Part shown: positions 20,867-29,746 of the stretch, piece after piece
Layout of the letters: each line of letters begins with the position of its first letter
Numbering within the stretch: the first letter of the stretch is position 1
Assembly: GCA_900469615.1 (NCBI GenBank)
Contig: UBYA01000004.1
Span: 1 to 64,000, forward strand
Origin: Hyphomicrobiales bacterium
GTDB lineage: Bacteria; Pseudomonadota; Alphaproteobacteria; Rhizobiales; Rhizobiaceae
DNA: 64,000 nt
Direction of reading: 5' to 3'
Translations under genes and position numbers: made by a program
The notes under the pieces: model-generated
The model's input: only the letters and a program-made list of their open reading frames with translations
What the model was told of the DNA's origin: nothing
Database searches by the model: none

Positions 20867-21163
20867 TCAGCCGATAATGCCCATGATGTCGGCTTCCTTC
20901 ATGATGAGAAGGTCTTCGCCGTTGAGCTTGACTTCGGTGCCGGACCACTTGCCGAACAGAACGCGATCGCCAACCTTGACGTCGAGTGCTACGACCTTGC
21001 CGGATTCATCGCGAGCGCCGGAGCCGACGGCGACGATTTCGCCTTCCTGCGGCTTTTCCTTGGCGGTATCGGGAATGATGATGCCACCCTTGGTCTTTTC
21101 TTCCGACTCGACGCGACGAACGACGACACGGTCATGAAGGGGGCGGAAATTGGTGCTTGCCAT
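20867..21163 (-). CDS. groES: 10 kDa co-chaperonin GroES
   Basis: A 98 aa co-chaperonin that caps the GroEL ring. Family segments are [19 protein letters not shown], the mobile loop [13 protein letters not shown], and [20 protein letters not shown]. First gene of groESL, with the CIRCE element and promoter directly upstream. Confidence 0.98.
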   Translation of the reverse strand: MASTNFRPLHDRVVVRRVESEEKTKGGIIIPDTAKEKPQEGEIVAVGSGARDESGKVVALDVKVGDRVLFGKWSGTEVKLNGEDLLIMKEADIMGIIG

Positions 21164-21222
21164 TGTCTAATCCCTCGATCAAATGACATTAACGGACCAG
21201 CGGGGGATCCGTATGGACTTTG

Positions 21223-21249
21223 TTAGCACTCAGCCTTGGCGAGTGCTAG
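21223..21249 (-). promoter_or_regulatory. CIRCE element (HrcA operator) upstream of groES
   Basis: TTAGCACTC (21223-21231), a 9-base spacer, then GAGTGCTAG (21241-21249). This matches the CIRCE consensus with one change in the last base. HrcA binding here represses groESL until heat shock. Confidence 0.95.
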
Positions 21250-21257
21250 CGAGGGTG

Positions 21258-21286
21258 ATTTAGGGGTGGCTCACGGTCGAGTCAAG
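21258..21286 (-). promoter_or_regulatory. groESL promoter
   Basis: On the minus strand, -35 CTTGAC (21281-21286) and -10 CTAAAT (21258-21263) are 17 bases apart, with CIRCE at the expected transcription start. The sequence suits either the vegetative sigma or RpoH-type recognition. Confidence 0.7.
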
Positions 21287-21587
21287 AACAGCACTGTGAA
21301 ATTTTTACGGCGCCCATGCGCTTGTTTCGCGGATGATTAACACCCATGGCGATCCCGCCAGAGCCTTGTTGCGAAGCACTGCTCGCTTTGAACTCGCGGC
21401 AAAGGACGTGGCAACGCTTTCTCCTGCCCGTTACGCTGTTGCCTCCGTCACGTCATTTAGCCGCTCGCCGGCCTTGCCAATGCTTGGCCTTCGGGCCTTG
21501 TGCGTTGCAAAAACCTCATACGCCGCTCTTGTAATTTGCCGGCCGGTTTGCGATGTCAGCCCGTGATTTATTTGATGCGAGGACGGC
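21287..21587. other. Gene-free stretch between groESL promoter and TIGR01459 gene
   Basis: About 300 bases. A 77-codon open frame here has poor codon use for this genome and no ribosome site, so it is not called. Confidence 0.4.
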
Positions 21588-22436
21588 ATGGGCAAACGGA
21601 TCGAAAGCTTTCGCGAGATCGGCGGACTTTATGATGTGGCGCTCTGCGACGTCTGGGGCGTGCTCCATAACGGCGTCACTGCCTATAAGGAAGCCTCGAT
21701 CGCACTTGAAGCGGCCCGCGCCGAAGGGCTCGCCGTCGTCCTTATCACCAACTCCCCGCGCGTCGCTCCCAGGGTCGTCGAGCAGCTGCGGGCGATCGGC
21801 GTGCCCGACAGCGCCTACGATCGCATCATCACCTCGGGCGACGTGACGCGCAGGCTGATCGCCGAAGGGCCGAAGAAGGTCTTCCTGCTCGGTCCGGAGC
21901 GTGACATCGGCATCCTCGAAGGGCTCGACGTGCAGCGCGTCGACGCCGGCGAGGCGGAAAGCATCGTCTGCACCGGCTTCTTCGATGACGAGACCGAAAC
22001 GCCCGAAGACTACACCGATATGCTGACGGCCTGGTCAGCCCGCAACGTGCCGCTGATCTGCGCCAACCCCGATCTCGTGGTCGAGCGCGGCCATCGCATG
22101 ATCCCCTGCGCCGGCGCCATGGCCGGCTATTACGAGCGGCTTGGCGGCCGGACGCGCATTGCCGGCAAGCCGCACCAGCCGATCTACGATGCGGCGATTG
22201 CCGCGGCCCGCGAGGTGAAGAGCGAGTTTCCGCTGTCGCGCGTGGTGGCGATCGGCGACGGCATGCCGACAGACGTGCGCGGCGCGCTCGATTACGGTCT
22301 CGATCTTCTTTATATCAGCCATGGCATCCACGCCCGCGAATATGTCGTCGAAGGGCATACGGATGAGGCCGCTCTCGGCGCCTTCCTGGCGCGCGAGCAG
22401 GCTTCGCCGAAGTGGTGGATGCCGCGCCTTGCCTGA
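21588..22436 (+). CDS. TIGR01459 family HAD-type hydrolase
   Basis: A 282 aa HAD class IIA phosphatase of the NagD/PGP type. Motif I is DVALCDVWGVLHNG, motif II is VLITNSPR, and the C-terminal VVAIGDGMPTDVRGALD carries the motif IV Asp residues. The family is characteristic of alphaproteobacteria and has no settled substrate. It is followed 15 bases later by ribF, so a link to FMN/FAD turnover is possible but unproven. Confidence 0.9.
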   Translation: MGKRIESFREIGGLYDVALCDVWGVLHNGVTAYKEASIALEAARAEGLAVVLITNSPRVAPRVVEQLRAIGVPDSAYDRIITSGDVTRRLIAEGPKKVFLLGPERDIGILEGLDVQRVDAGEAESIVCTGFFDDETETPEDYTDMLTAWSARNVPLICANPDLVVERGHRMIPCAGAMAGYYERLGGRTRIAGKPHQPIYDAAIAAAREVKSEFPLSRVVAIGDGMPTDVRGALDYGLDLLYISHGIHAREYVVEGHTDEAALGAFLAREQASPKWWMPRLA

Positions 22437-22451
22437 GGGGAGTGGCAGCCG

Positions 22452-23435
22452 ATGACCGTTTTCCATCGCAACGAGACCCGCGAACCGCTTCCCGATGCCC
22501 TGAAGGGCGGCGTCGTCGCTATCGGCAATTTCGACGGCGTGCATCGCGGCCATCAATCCGTGCTGAAGCGTGCCCTGGAGATCGCCAGGGAGCGTGGCGT
22601 GCCCGCGCTGGTGCTGACCTTCGAGCCGCATCCGCGTACCGTATTCAAGCCCGATCGGCCTGTCTTTCGCCTGACGCCCGCGCCCATGAGAGCGCGTCTG
22701 CTGGAGGCGCTCGGTTTCAACGCCGTCATCGAATATCCCTTCGATCGCGCCTTCTCGCAGCGCTCCGCGGATGAATTCGTCCATTCGATCCTGATCGACT
22801 GGCTGCATGCCTCCGAGGTTGTCACCGGTTTCGATTTCCATTTCGGCCACGATCGTCAGGGCGGCCCGGCTTTCCTGATGAATGCCGGCAGCCATTACGG
22901 TTTCGGCGTGACGCTCATCGACGCCTTCCGCGACGAAAACACCGAGGTCATCTCATCCAGCCGCATCCGCGCGCTGCTGGCGGAAGGTGAAGTGGCGCAG
23001 GCCGCCGGTCTGCTCGGGTATCGCTATACCGTAGAGGCTCCCGTGATCGGCGGCGAGAAGCTGGGGCGCACGCTCGGCTTCCCCACGGCCAACATGCAGC
23101 TTCCGGCGGAAGTATCGTTGAGGGCCGGCATCTATGCCGTGCGCTTCCGCACCGCCGATGGCGTCATTCGGGATGCCGTCGCCAGCTACGGCCGGCGCCC
23201 GACGGTGACGGACAATGGCGCGCCGCTGCTCGAGACCTTCGTCTTCGATTTCAGCGGCGATCTCTACGGCCAGATCTGTTCGGTCTCCTTCTTCGGCTAT
23301 CTCCGCCCCGAATTGAAGTTCGACGGTCTCGATCCGCTGGTCGCGCAGATCCGCAAGGACGAGGACGAGGCGCGCGCGCTTCTCGCGGGCGTCCAGCCGC
23401 TCGGCGAGCTCGACCGCATCATCGCCTGCACCTGA
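22452..23435 (+). CDS. ribF: Bifunctional riboflavin kinase / FAD synthetase
   Basis: A 327 aa enzyme that phosphorylates riboflavin to FMN and adenylates FMN to FAD. The N-terminal FAD-synthetase part has GNFDGVHRGHQSVL (residue ~25), the C-terminal kinase has LGRTLGFPTANM (near 208) and the GRRPTVTDNGAPLLETFVFD segment. Length is normal. It probably shares a transcript with the upstream HAD gene. Confidence 0.97.
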   Translation: MTVFHRNETREPLPDALKGGVVAIGNFDGVHRGHQSVLKRALEIARERGVPALVLTFEPHPRTVFKPDRPVFRLTPAPMRARLLEALGFNAVIEYPFDRAFSQRSADEFVHSILIDWLHASEVVTGFDFHFGHDRQGGPAFLMNAGSHYGFGVTLIDAFRDENTEVISSSRIRALLAEGEVAQAAGLLGYRYTVEAPVIGGEKLGRTLGFPTANMQLPAEVSLRAGIYAVRFRTADGVIRDAVASYGRRPTVTDNGAPLLETFVFDFSGDLYGQICSVSFFGYLRPELKFDGLDPLVAQIRKDEDEARALLAGVQPLGELDRIIACT

Positions 23436-23567
23436 TTTCATCCGCCGGACTGCGCGCGGGGATTGCGGCAGTGCAATATCTTTTTGCCTTGAGCGGGTAG
23501 AAAGATGCTGCAATGCTCGCACGGCAGGGCGCGAGTCGCCGCGCCCGCTTTCCGAAAGGCGCACGAG

Positions 23568-23765
23568 ATGGATAAACGTTTCGGAACGGCGGCCTGCTGG
23601 CTGCTCGTCATTCCTTATGTCGGTTTGCTTTGGGTCCCCTTTTATAACGCTCACGACCCTGTTTTGCTCGGATTTCCCTTCTTCTACTGGTATCAGCTGG
23701 CCTGGGTGCCGATCACAGCCATCCTGACATGGATTGCCTATCGGAGCATGCGCCATGACGACTGA
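23568..23765 (+). CDS. DUF3311 small membrane protein, partner of MctP
   Basis: A 65 aa protein with two transmembrane helices separated by FYNAHDPVLLGFPFFYWYQL, the DUF3311 pattern. Such proteins are encoded directly before sodium:solute symporters and probably act as a small subunit. It overlaps mctP by 11 bases, implying translational coupling. The ATG at 23568 follows GGCGCACGAG. Confidence 0.85.
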   Translation: MDKRFGTAACWLLVIPYVGLLWVPFYNAHDPVLLGFPFFYWYQLAWVPITAILTWIAYRSMRHDD

Positions 23766-25230
23766 GATCGATCCGACGGCACTTGCCATCTTCATCTTCT
23801 TCTTCGCGCTCGTCACGGTGATGGGCTTCGTGGCCGCGCGCTGGCGCAAGCCGGAAACGCTTGCCCATATCGACGAATGGGGTCTCGGCGGCCGCAAGTT
23901 CGGCACCTGGATCACCTGGTTCCTGGTCGGCGGCGACTTCTATACCGCCTATACCGTGATCGCCGTGCCGGCCCTGGTCTATACGGTCGGCGCCTACGGC
24001 TTCTTCGCGCTTCCCTATACGATCGTCGTCTATCCCTTCGTCTTCATGGTCATGCCGGTTCTGTGGAAACGGGCGAAGGACAATGGCTATGTGACCGCAG
24101 CCGACGTCGTGCATGGGCAGTACGGCTCTCGCGCGCTTGAGCTGGCGATCGCGCTGACCGGCGTCATCGCCACCATGCCCTATATCGCGCTCCAGCTCGT
24201 CGGCATGACGGCGGTCTTCAAGTCCCTCGGCCTGCATGGCGAGCTGCCGCTGGCGATCGCCTTCATCATCCTGGCGCTCTATACCTATTCCGCGGGTCTG
24301 CGCGCGCCGGCATTGATCGCCTTCGTCAAGGACATCATGATCTATATCGTGGTCATTGCCGCCATCGCGCTTATTCCGATCAAGCTCGGCGGCTATGCCA
24401 ACGTCTTTGCCGCCGCCGATGCGGATTTCCAGGCCAAGGGCGCGGGCAGCCTGCTGCTCGGCGGCAATCAGTATGTCGCCTATGCGACGCTGGCGCTCGG
24501 CTCGGCGCTGGCCGCCTTCATGTATCCGCACACCTTGACCGGCATCTTCGCCTCCAGCAGCGGTAACACCATCCGCAAGAATGCGATCCTGCTGCCGGCC
24601 TATACGCTGCTGCTCGGCCTTCTGGCCCTGCTCGGCTATATGGGCCATGCCGCCCATCTGAAGCTCGACAGCGCCAATGACGTGGTGCCGGTCCTGTTCC
24701 AGACCTTGTTCCCGAGCTGGTTTGCCGGCTTCGCCTTCGCCGCGATCGCCATCGGCGCACTGGTCCCGGCGGCGGTGATGAGTATCGGTGCCGCCAATCT
24801 CTTCACCCGCAATTTCTGGAAGGCCTATGTCAATCCGGGCGTCACCGACGAGGGAGAATACAAGGTGGCCAAGATAACGTCGCTGATCGTCAAGATCGGC
24901 GCGTTGCTGGTCATCATCCTGCTGCCGACACAGTTCGCGCTGGATCTGCAGCTGCTCGGCGGCATCTGGATCCTGCAGACGCTGCCGGCCCTGGTCTTCG
25001 GCCTTTATTCCAACTGGTTCAAGGCGCCGGGGCTGCTGGCGGGCTGGATCGTCGGCTTCTTCGGCGGCACCTATCTGGTCTGGCTCAACGGTCTGAAGCC
25101 GCTGCAGGCCATGAGCCTCGGCGGTGCGCCGTTCACGGTCTACATCGGCATACTGGCTTTGATCGCCAATATCGTCATTGCCGTAGTCGTCAATCTGGTC
25201 GTGCCGGCACGGGCGGTCGCCCGGACCTGA
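23755..25230 (+). CDS. mctP: Monocarboxylate permease, sodium:solute symporter family (MctP)
   Basis: A 491 aa membrane transporter with about 13 transmembrane helices. The N-terminal EWGLGGRKFGTWITWFLVGG and TAYTVIAVPALVY segments are typical of the SSS family, and the sequence resembles rhizobial MctP, which imports lactate, pyruvate, propionate and alanine. The start at 23755 overlaps the DUF3311 gene. The MctRS two-component regulators known to control mctP elsewhere are not adjacent here. A hairpin terminator follows. Confidence 0.9.
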   Translation: MTTEIDPTALAIFIFFFALVTVMGFVAARWRKPETLAHIDEWGLGGRKFGTWITWFLVGGDFYTAYTVIAVPALVYTVGAYGFFALPYTIVVYPFVFMVMPVLWKRAKDNGYVTAADVVHGQYGSRALELAIALTGVIATMPYIALQLVGMTAVFKSLGLHGELPLAIAFIILALYTYSAGLRAPALIAFVKDIMIYIVVIAAIALIPIKLGGYANVFAAADADFQAKGAGSLLLGGNQYVAYATLALGSALAAFMYPHTLTGIFASSSGNTIRKNAILLPAYTLLLGLLALLGYMGHAAHLKLDSANDVVPVLFQTLFPSWFAGFAFAAIAIGALVPAAVMSIGAANLFTRNFWKAYVNPGVTDEGEYKVAKITSLIVKIGALLVIILLPTQFALDLQLLGGIWILQTLPALVFGLYSNWFKAPGLLAGWIVGFFGGTYLVWLNGLKPLQAMSLGGAPFTVYIGILALIANIVIAVVVNLVVPARAVART

Positions 25231-25247
25231 ATGACTTGAACATCCTT

Positions 25248-25277
25248 GGCCGCGAGCGGAAACGCCCGCGGCCTTTC
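25248..25277 (+). terminator. Intrinsic terminator after mctP
   Basis: Arms GGCCGCGAGCG and CGCCCGCGGCC pair with one mismatch around a GAAA loop and are followed by TTTCT. Confidence 0.8.
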
Positions 25278-25340
25278 TATGTGCCGGCGGGATTGTTTCC
25301 TCTTCCTTTTCTTGGAAAAAGCGCCTATGAACCGGCGACC

Positions 25341-25403
25341 ATGACCCAATTTCGGCTGAGCCCATCGATACGAATTATTGGCCCGGCCTTCCGCGCGCTG
25401 TAA
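25341..25403 (+). CDS. Putative ileS leader peptide with clustered Ile codons
   Basis: A 20-codon frame, ATG at 25341 to TAA at 25401-25403. Residues 10-13 are Ile-Arg-Ile-Ile, encoded ATA CGA ATT ATT. These are not the ATC codon that dominates ileS and other genes here, and ATA is rare in such a genome. Two bases after the last Ile codon the 5' arm of a terminator hairpin begins (25382). Position before an isoleucyl-tRNA synthetase, codon content and the hairpin together suggest an attenuation leader. There is no strong ribosome site, and nothing here proves translation. Confidence 0.6.
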   Translation: MTQFRLSPSIRIIGPAFRAL

Positions 25404-25426
25404 GCTGCCGGAAGGTCCGGGTTTTT
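25382..25426 (+). promoter_or_regulatory. Candidate attenuator hairpin in the ileS leader
   Basis: CCCGGCCTTCCG (25382-25393) pairs with CGGAAGGTCCGGG (25409-25421) as 12 bp with one bulged base, followed by TTTTT (25422-25426): a complete intrinsic terminator about 100 bases before ileS. A second hairpin, GCGTCTCG (25428-25435) with CGAGACGC (25440-25447), follows at once. The leader stop codon lies in the loop of the first. Confidence 0.7.
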
Positions 25427-25528
25427 GGCGTCTCGCGCACGAGACGCTTTCCGCCGCCGAAAAATCCCCGTATGGCTGCGCCAGTTGAGGCGCAAGACGC
25501 CCGAGACACCGAGGCAATTGTCACGACT

Positions 25529-28411
25529 ATGACCGATACCGCTGAAAAGATGGATTACTCCAAGACCCTTTACCTGCCGGAAACCGATTTTCCGATGCGC
25601 GCCGGACTGCCGCAGAAGGAGCCGGAGCTGGTGAAGCGCTGGGAGGAGATGAGCCTCTACAAACAATTGCGCTCTTCCGCTGCCGGCCGCGAAAAATTCG
25701 TCCTGCACGACGGCCCTCCCTATGCCAACGGCCACATCCACATCGGCCACGCGCTGAACAAGATCCTCAAGGACGTCATCACCCGCTCGTTCCAGATGCG
25801 CGGCTATGACAGCAACTATGTCCCGGGCTGGGATTGCCACGGCCTGCCGATCGAATGGAAGATCGAGGAAAAATACCGCGAGAAGGGCAAGAACAAGGAC
25901 GAGGTTCCGGTGAATGAGTTTCGCCAGGAATGCCGCGACTTTGCCGCCGGCTGGATCAAGATCCAGTCCGAGGAATTCAAGCGCCTCGGCATAACAGGCG
26001 ATTTCGACAATCCCTATCTGACGATGAACTTCCATGCGGAGTCGCGCATCGCCGGCGAGCTTCTGAAGATCGCCCGCACCGGCCAGCTTTACCGTGGTTC
26101 CAAGCCGGTCATGTGGTCGGTGGTCGAGCGCACGGCTCTTGCCGAAGCCGAAGTCGAATATGCCGATGTCGAGAGCGACATGATCTGGGTGAAGTTCCCG
26201 GTCTCCGAAGGTCCGGCCAAGCTGGCCGGAGCCTTCGTCGTCATCTGGACGACGACGCCCTGGACGATCCCCGGCAACCGCGCCATCGCCTATTCCTCGC
26301 GCGTGTCCTACGGCCTCTATGAGGTCACGGAAGCCGCCAACGATTTCGGCCCGCGCCCCGGCGAGAAACTGATCTTCGCCGACAAGCTGGCCGAGGAATC
26401 CTTCGCCAAGGCAAAGCTGCAATATAAGCGCCTGGCCGACGTCACCGCAGACGATCTGGCGCAGCTCACCTGCGTGCATCCGCTCGCCTCGCTCGGCTAC
26501 GGCTTCAAGGTGCCGCTGCTCGACGGCGACCATGTCACCGACGATGCCGGTACGGGCTTCGTGCACACCGCGCCCAGCCACGGCCGCGAAGACTTTGACG
26601 CATGGATGTCGCATGCCCGCGCGCTCGAAACGCGCGGAATCTCGTCGACCATCCCGTTCCCGGTTGACGACGCCGGCTTCTACACCGCCGATGCCCCCGG
26701 TTTCGAAGGCGGCCGCGTCATGGACGACAACGGCAAGAAGGGCAATGCCAACGAGCTGGTCATCAAGGCGCTCATCGAAACGAACACGCTGTTCGCGCGC
26801 GGAAGGCTGAAGCATTCCTATCCGCATTCCTGGCGCTCGAAGAAGCCGGTCATCTTCCGCAACACGCCGCAATGGTTCGTCTACATGGACAAGGACTTTG
26901 CGGATGGCTCGACGCTGCGCACGCGCGCGCTGAAGGCGATCGACGACACCCGTTTCGTGCCGGCTGCCGGGCAGAACCGCCTGCGCGCCATGATCGAGCA
27001 GCGCCCGGATTGGGTCCTGTCGCGTCAGCGCGCCTGGGGCGTGCCGATCTGCATCTTCGTCGACGAGCACGGCAACATCCTGCAGGACGACGGCGTGAAC
27101 GCCCGCATCCTCGAGGCTTTCGAGCAGGAAGGCGCCGATGCCTGGTTTGCCGAGGGCGCACGCGAGCGTTTTCTTGGCGAGAAGGCCAATGAGCCCTGGA
27201 CGCAGGTCATGGACATCCTCGACGTGTGGTTCGATTCCGGTTCGACCCACTCCTTCACGCTGGAGGATCGTCCGGACCTGAAGTGGCCGGCGGACGTCTA
27301 TCTTGAAGGCTCCGACCAGCATCGCGGCTGGTTCCATTCGTCGCTGCTCGAAAGCGCGGCGACCCGTGGCCGCGCGCCGTACGACACGGTCGTCACCCAT
27401 GGCTTCACCATGGACGAACAGGGCCGCAAGCAGTCGAAGTCGCTCGGCAACGTCGTTGCTCCGCAGGACGTGATGAAGGATGCGGGCGCCGATATCCTGC
27501 GCCTCTGGGTCATGACCACGGACTATTGGGAAGACCAGCGCCTCGGCAAGGCCATCATCCAGACCAATGTCGATGCCTATCGCAAGCTTCGCAACACCAT
27601 CCGCTGGATGCTCGGCACGCTGGCGCACGACAAGGGCGAGGTCATCGCCTATGCCGACATGCCGGAGCTGGAGCGGCTGATGCTGCATCGTCTCGCCGAA
27701 CTCGACGAGCTGGTGCGCGAAAGCTACGATGCCTTCGACTTCAAGCGCATTGCCCGCGCCTTGATCGATTTCGCCAATGTCGAGCTGTCGGCCTTCTACT
27801 TCGACGTTCGCAAGGATGCGCTCTACTGCGATGCTCCATCGAGCCTGCGCCGCCGGGCCTCGCTTGCCGTCATCCGCTCGATCTTCGATTGCATGGTGAC
27901 GTGGCTGGCGCCGATGCTGCCGTTCACTACGGAAGAGGCATGGTTGTCGCGCAATCCGTCCGCGGTTTCCGTGCATCTCGAGCAGTTCGTTGCCGTTCCC
28001 ATGGAATGGAAGGACGAAGCCCTGGCCGAAAAGTGGAAGAAGATCCGCTCCGTGCGCAGCGTCGTCACTGGCGCGCTGGAAATCGAACGCAAGGACAAGC
28101 GCATCGGCTCCTCGCTTGAGGCCGCCCCGATCGTCTACGTCGCCGATCCGGAATTGCTGAAGGTACTCGAAGGACAGGATCTCGCCGAGATCTGCATCAC
28201 GTCCGATATCGTCGTTCTGGGCGAGCAAGGTCCTGCCGATGCCTTCCGCCTTGATGACGATGCCAAGGTCAGCGTCGTTCCGAAGCTTGCCGAAGGCCGC
28301 AAGTGTGCCCGTTCCTGGCGCATCACCACCGATGTCGGCTCGGATCCGGAATATCCGGACGTGTCGGCCCGCGATGCCGCGGCATTGCGTGAGTTGGCGG
28401 CTGTCAACTGA
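25529..28411 (+). CDS. ileS: Isoleucyl-tRNA synthetase
   Basis: A 960 aa class Ia enzyme charging tRNA-Ile, with an editing domain against Val. The HIGH motif lies in [15 protein letters not shown] near residue 70, the editing site in [16 protein letters not shown], and the KMSKS loop as KQSKSLGN. The start [20 protein letters not shown] is chosen for its family-like sequence; an in-frame ATG at 25472 would add 19 atypical residues. The final zinc-finger Cys cluster of some homologues is not seen, as in other alphaproteobacterial forms. A candidate attenuator lies upstream. Confidence 0.96.
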   Translation: MTDTAEKMDYSKTLYLPETDFPMRAGLPQKEPELVKRWEEMSLYKQLRSSAAGREKFVLHDGPPYANGHIHIGHALNKILKDVITRSFQMRGYDSNYVPGWDCHGLPIEWKIEEKYREKGKNKDEVPVNEFRQECRDFAAGWIKIQSEEFKRLGITGDFDNPYLTMNFHAESRIAGELLKIARTGQLYRGSKPVMWSVVERTALAEAEVEYADVESDMIWVKFPVSEGPAKLAGAFVVIWTTTPWTIPGNRAIAYSSRVSYGLYEVTEAANDFGPRPGEKLIFADKLAEESFAKAKLQYKRLADVTADDLAQLTCVHPLASLGYGFKVPLLDGDHVTDDAGTGFVHTAPSHGREDFDAWMSHARALETRGISSTIPFPVDDAGFYTADAPGFEGGRVMDDNGKKGNANELVIKALIETNTLFARGRLKHSYPHSWRSKKPVIFRNTPQWFVYMDKDFADGSTLRTRALKAIDDTRFVPAAGQNRLRAMIEQRPDWVLSRQRAWGVPICIFVDEHGNILQDDGVNARILEAFEQEGADAWFAEGARERFLGEKANEPWTQVMDILDVWFDSGSTHSFTLEDRPDLKWPADVYLEGSDQHRGWFHSSLLESAATRGRAPYDTVVTHGFTMDEQGRKQSKSLGNVVAPQDVMKDAGADILRLWVMTTDYWEDQRLGKAIIQTNVDAYRKLRNTIRWMLGTLAHDKGEVIAYADMPELERLMLHRLAELDELVRESYDAFDFKRIARALIDFANVELSAFYFDVRKDALYCDAPSSLRRRASLAVIRSIFDCMVTWLAPMLPFTTEEAWLSRNPSAVSVHLEQFVAVPMEWKDEALAEKWKKIRSVRSVVTGALEIERKDKRIGSSLEAAPIVYVADPELLKVLEGQDLAEICITSDIVVLGEQGPADAFRLDDDAKVSVVPKLAEGRKCARSWRITTDVGSDPEYPDVSARDAAALRELAAVN

Positions 28412-28545
28412 AGAAAGTTGCCGGGTGAATTGCCTTTACGGCGCTCATCCGGTAAAAGCTGCCTGAAAATGGCCCGATTTTTACGGCAGTTGCCGTGAAA
28501 TGGGGTCCTGTTACGTTTGTTCCGGCATGGCTGGGAAGGGTATTC

Positions 28546-29181
28546 ATGAGAGCGATGCATAAGGTTCGTGTCGGCGTCAGCTTGGCGGCACTTCTGGTTG
28601 GCTGCGGCGCGATGTCCGGTTGCCTTAGCAGCCCGACTTACGGCACCGACAAGACGGCAGGCGTGCAGCTTCTGGACGATCTTGGGGATATCGCCTCCGT
28701 ATCGGCCGCGACGCCGAAAGACAAGGGCGTGAAATATCCGAACCGTCCGGGCCTCGTCCTGCCTGCCGAAAAGGATCGGGAAAGCCTGACCGCGCCGCAG
28801 CAGTCGCTTGCCAGCAAGGACAATCCGGCCTGGCTCGAATCGCCGGAGGAGGCGCGCAAGCGTCTCGCCGAAGAGGCCGACCAGAAGAAGAACGACGTCA
28901 ATTATCGCTCGCCGCTGGCCCAGGCCGACAGCAGCAGAAACCGCATGACGGAAGCGCAGCAGACGGCAGCTTATCGCGCCGCGCGCCAGGATCAGGCAGG
29001 CACCTATATCGACCAGCGCCGTTACCTGATCGACCCGCCGCAGCAATATCGCCAGGTATCCGATCCGAACGCCTTGAGCGATCTGGGCACGCCCGAATCG
29101 AAGAAGGAAAAGAAGCGCAAGAAGGATGCTGAGGCTGCGCAGCAGTCCAACAACAGCAGCTGGTGGAAGCCCTTCCAATAA
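28546..29181 (+). CDS. Hypothetical lipoprotein
   Basis: A 211 aa envelope protein. The N-terminus has a hydrophobic stretch ending LAALLVGCGAMSGC, where LVGC or MSGC could be the lipobox Cys. The rest is hydrophilic and rich in Gln, Lys, Ala and Glu, with a basic SKKEKKRKKDAEAA stretch near the C-terminus, so it is probably extended or coiled. AAGGG lies 5 nt before the ATG at 28546. The family is not recognised. A bidirectional terminator separates it from tadA. Confidence 0.75.
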   Translation: MRAMHKVRVGVSLAALLVGCGAMSGCLSSPTYGTDKTAGVQLLDDLGDIASVSAATPKDKGVKYPNRPGLVLPAEKDRESLTAPQQSLASKDNPAWLESPEEARKRLAEEADQKKNDVNYRSPLAQADSSRNRMTEAQQTAAYRAARQDQAGTYIDQRRYLIDPPQQYRQVSDPNALSDLGTPESKKEKKRKKDAEAAQQSNNSSWWKPFQ

Positions 29182-29191
29182 GCAAATTGCC

Positions 29192-29217
29192 AAGCGGCGG
29201 CCCCAACCGCCGCTTTT
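29192..29217. terminator. Bidirectional terminator between lipoprotein gene and tadA
   Basis: AAGCGGCGG (29192-29200) and CCGCCGCTT (29207-29215) form a 9-bp stem followed by TTTT. Confidence 0.8.
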
Positions 29218-29675
29218 CAGTCTTCGGAGCGTTTCGCTTGAAAGAAGCCTCTGAGGATATCGGCGGATGCGGTCTCGCCGAAGCCGGAATAAACCTCCGG
29301 CGCATGATGGCAGGTCGGTTGACGATAGAAGCGCACGCCATTGTCGACGCCGCCGCCTTTCGGATCTTCGGCGCCATAGTAGAGACGGCGGATGCGCGCG
29401 AACGAAATGGCCGCGGCGCACATGGTGCAGGGCTCCAGCGTAACATAGAGATCGGCGCCCGCAAGCCGCTCCTGTCCGAGCTCCTCGCAGGCCAGGCGGA
29501 TGGCGACGATTTCGGCATGGGCGGTGACGTCGTTGAACTCTCGGGTGCGGTTGCCGGCTGCCGCGATCACCGTGTTGTCGAGCACGACGACGGCACCGAT
29601 CGGCACTTCTCCGCGTTCTCCGGCCCGGCGTGCTTCGGTTAAAGCAAGCTCCATGAATTGATTTGTAGCCGCCAT
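29217..29675 (-). CDS. tadA: tRNA-specific adenosine deaminase
   Basis: A 152 aa zinc deaminase that converts A34 of tRNA-Arg(ACG) to inosine. The catalytic HAE is in NDVTAHAEIVAI and the zinc Cys pair in VTLEPCTMCAAAI. The start MAATNQFMELALTEARRAGE at 29675 is chosen over a longer frame to 29720. It is divergent from rluB with only about 70 bases between. Confidence 0.96.
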   Translation of the reverse strand: MAATNQFMELALTEARRAGERGEVPIGAVVVLDNTVIAAAGNRTREFNDVTAHAEIVAIRLACEELGQERLAGADLYVTLEPCTMCAAAISFARIRRLYYGAEDPKGGGVDNGVRFYRQPTCHHAPEVYSGFGETASADILRGFFQAKRSED

Positions 29676-29746
29676 TCGAGATTTCCACTTAACCGCAAGG
29701 GCGTGACCTGATAGGAACACGCGTTAAAAATTCAGGCAAACAACAA

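Noticed and set aside
21333..21566. 77-codon frame upstream of the TIGR01459 gene
   Set aside because: No ribosome site, poor codon use, no recognisable features.
25325..28228. Long minus-strand open frame opposite ileS
   Set aside because: Clear ileS motifs on the plus strand; the minus frame is open only because of GC-rich third positions, and shows no family or ribosome site.
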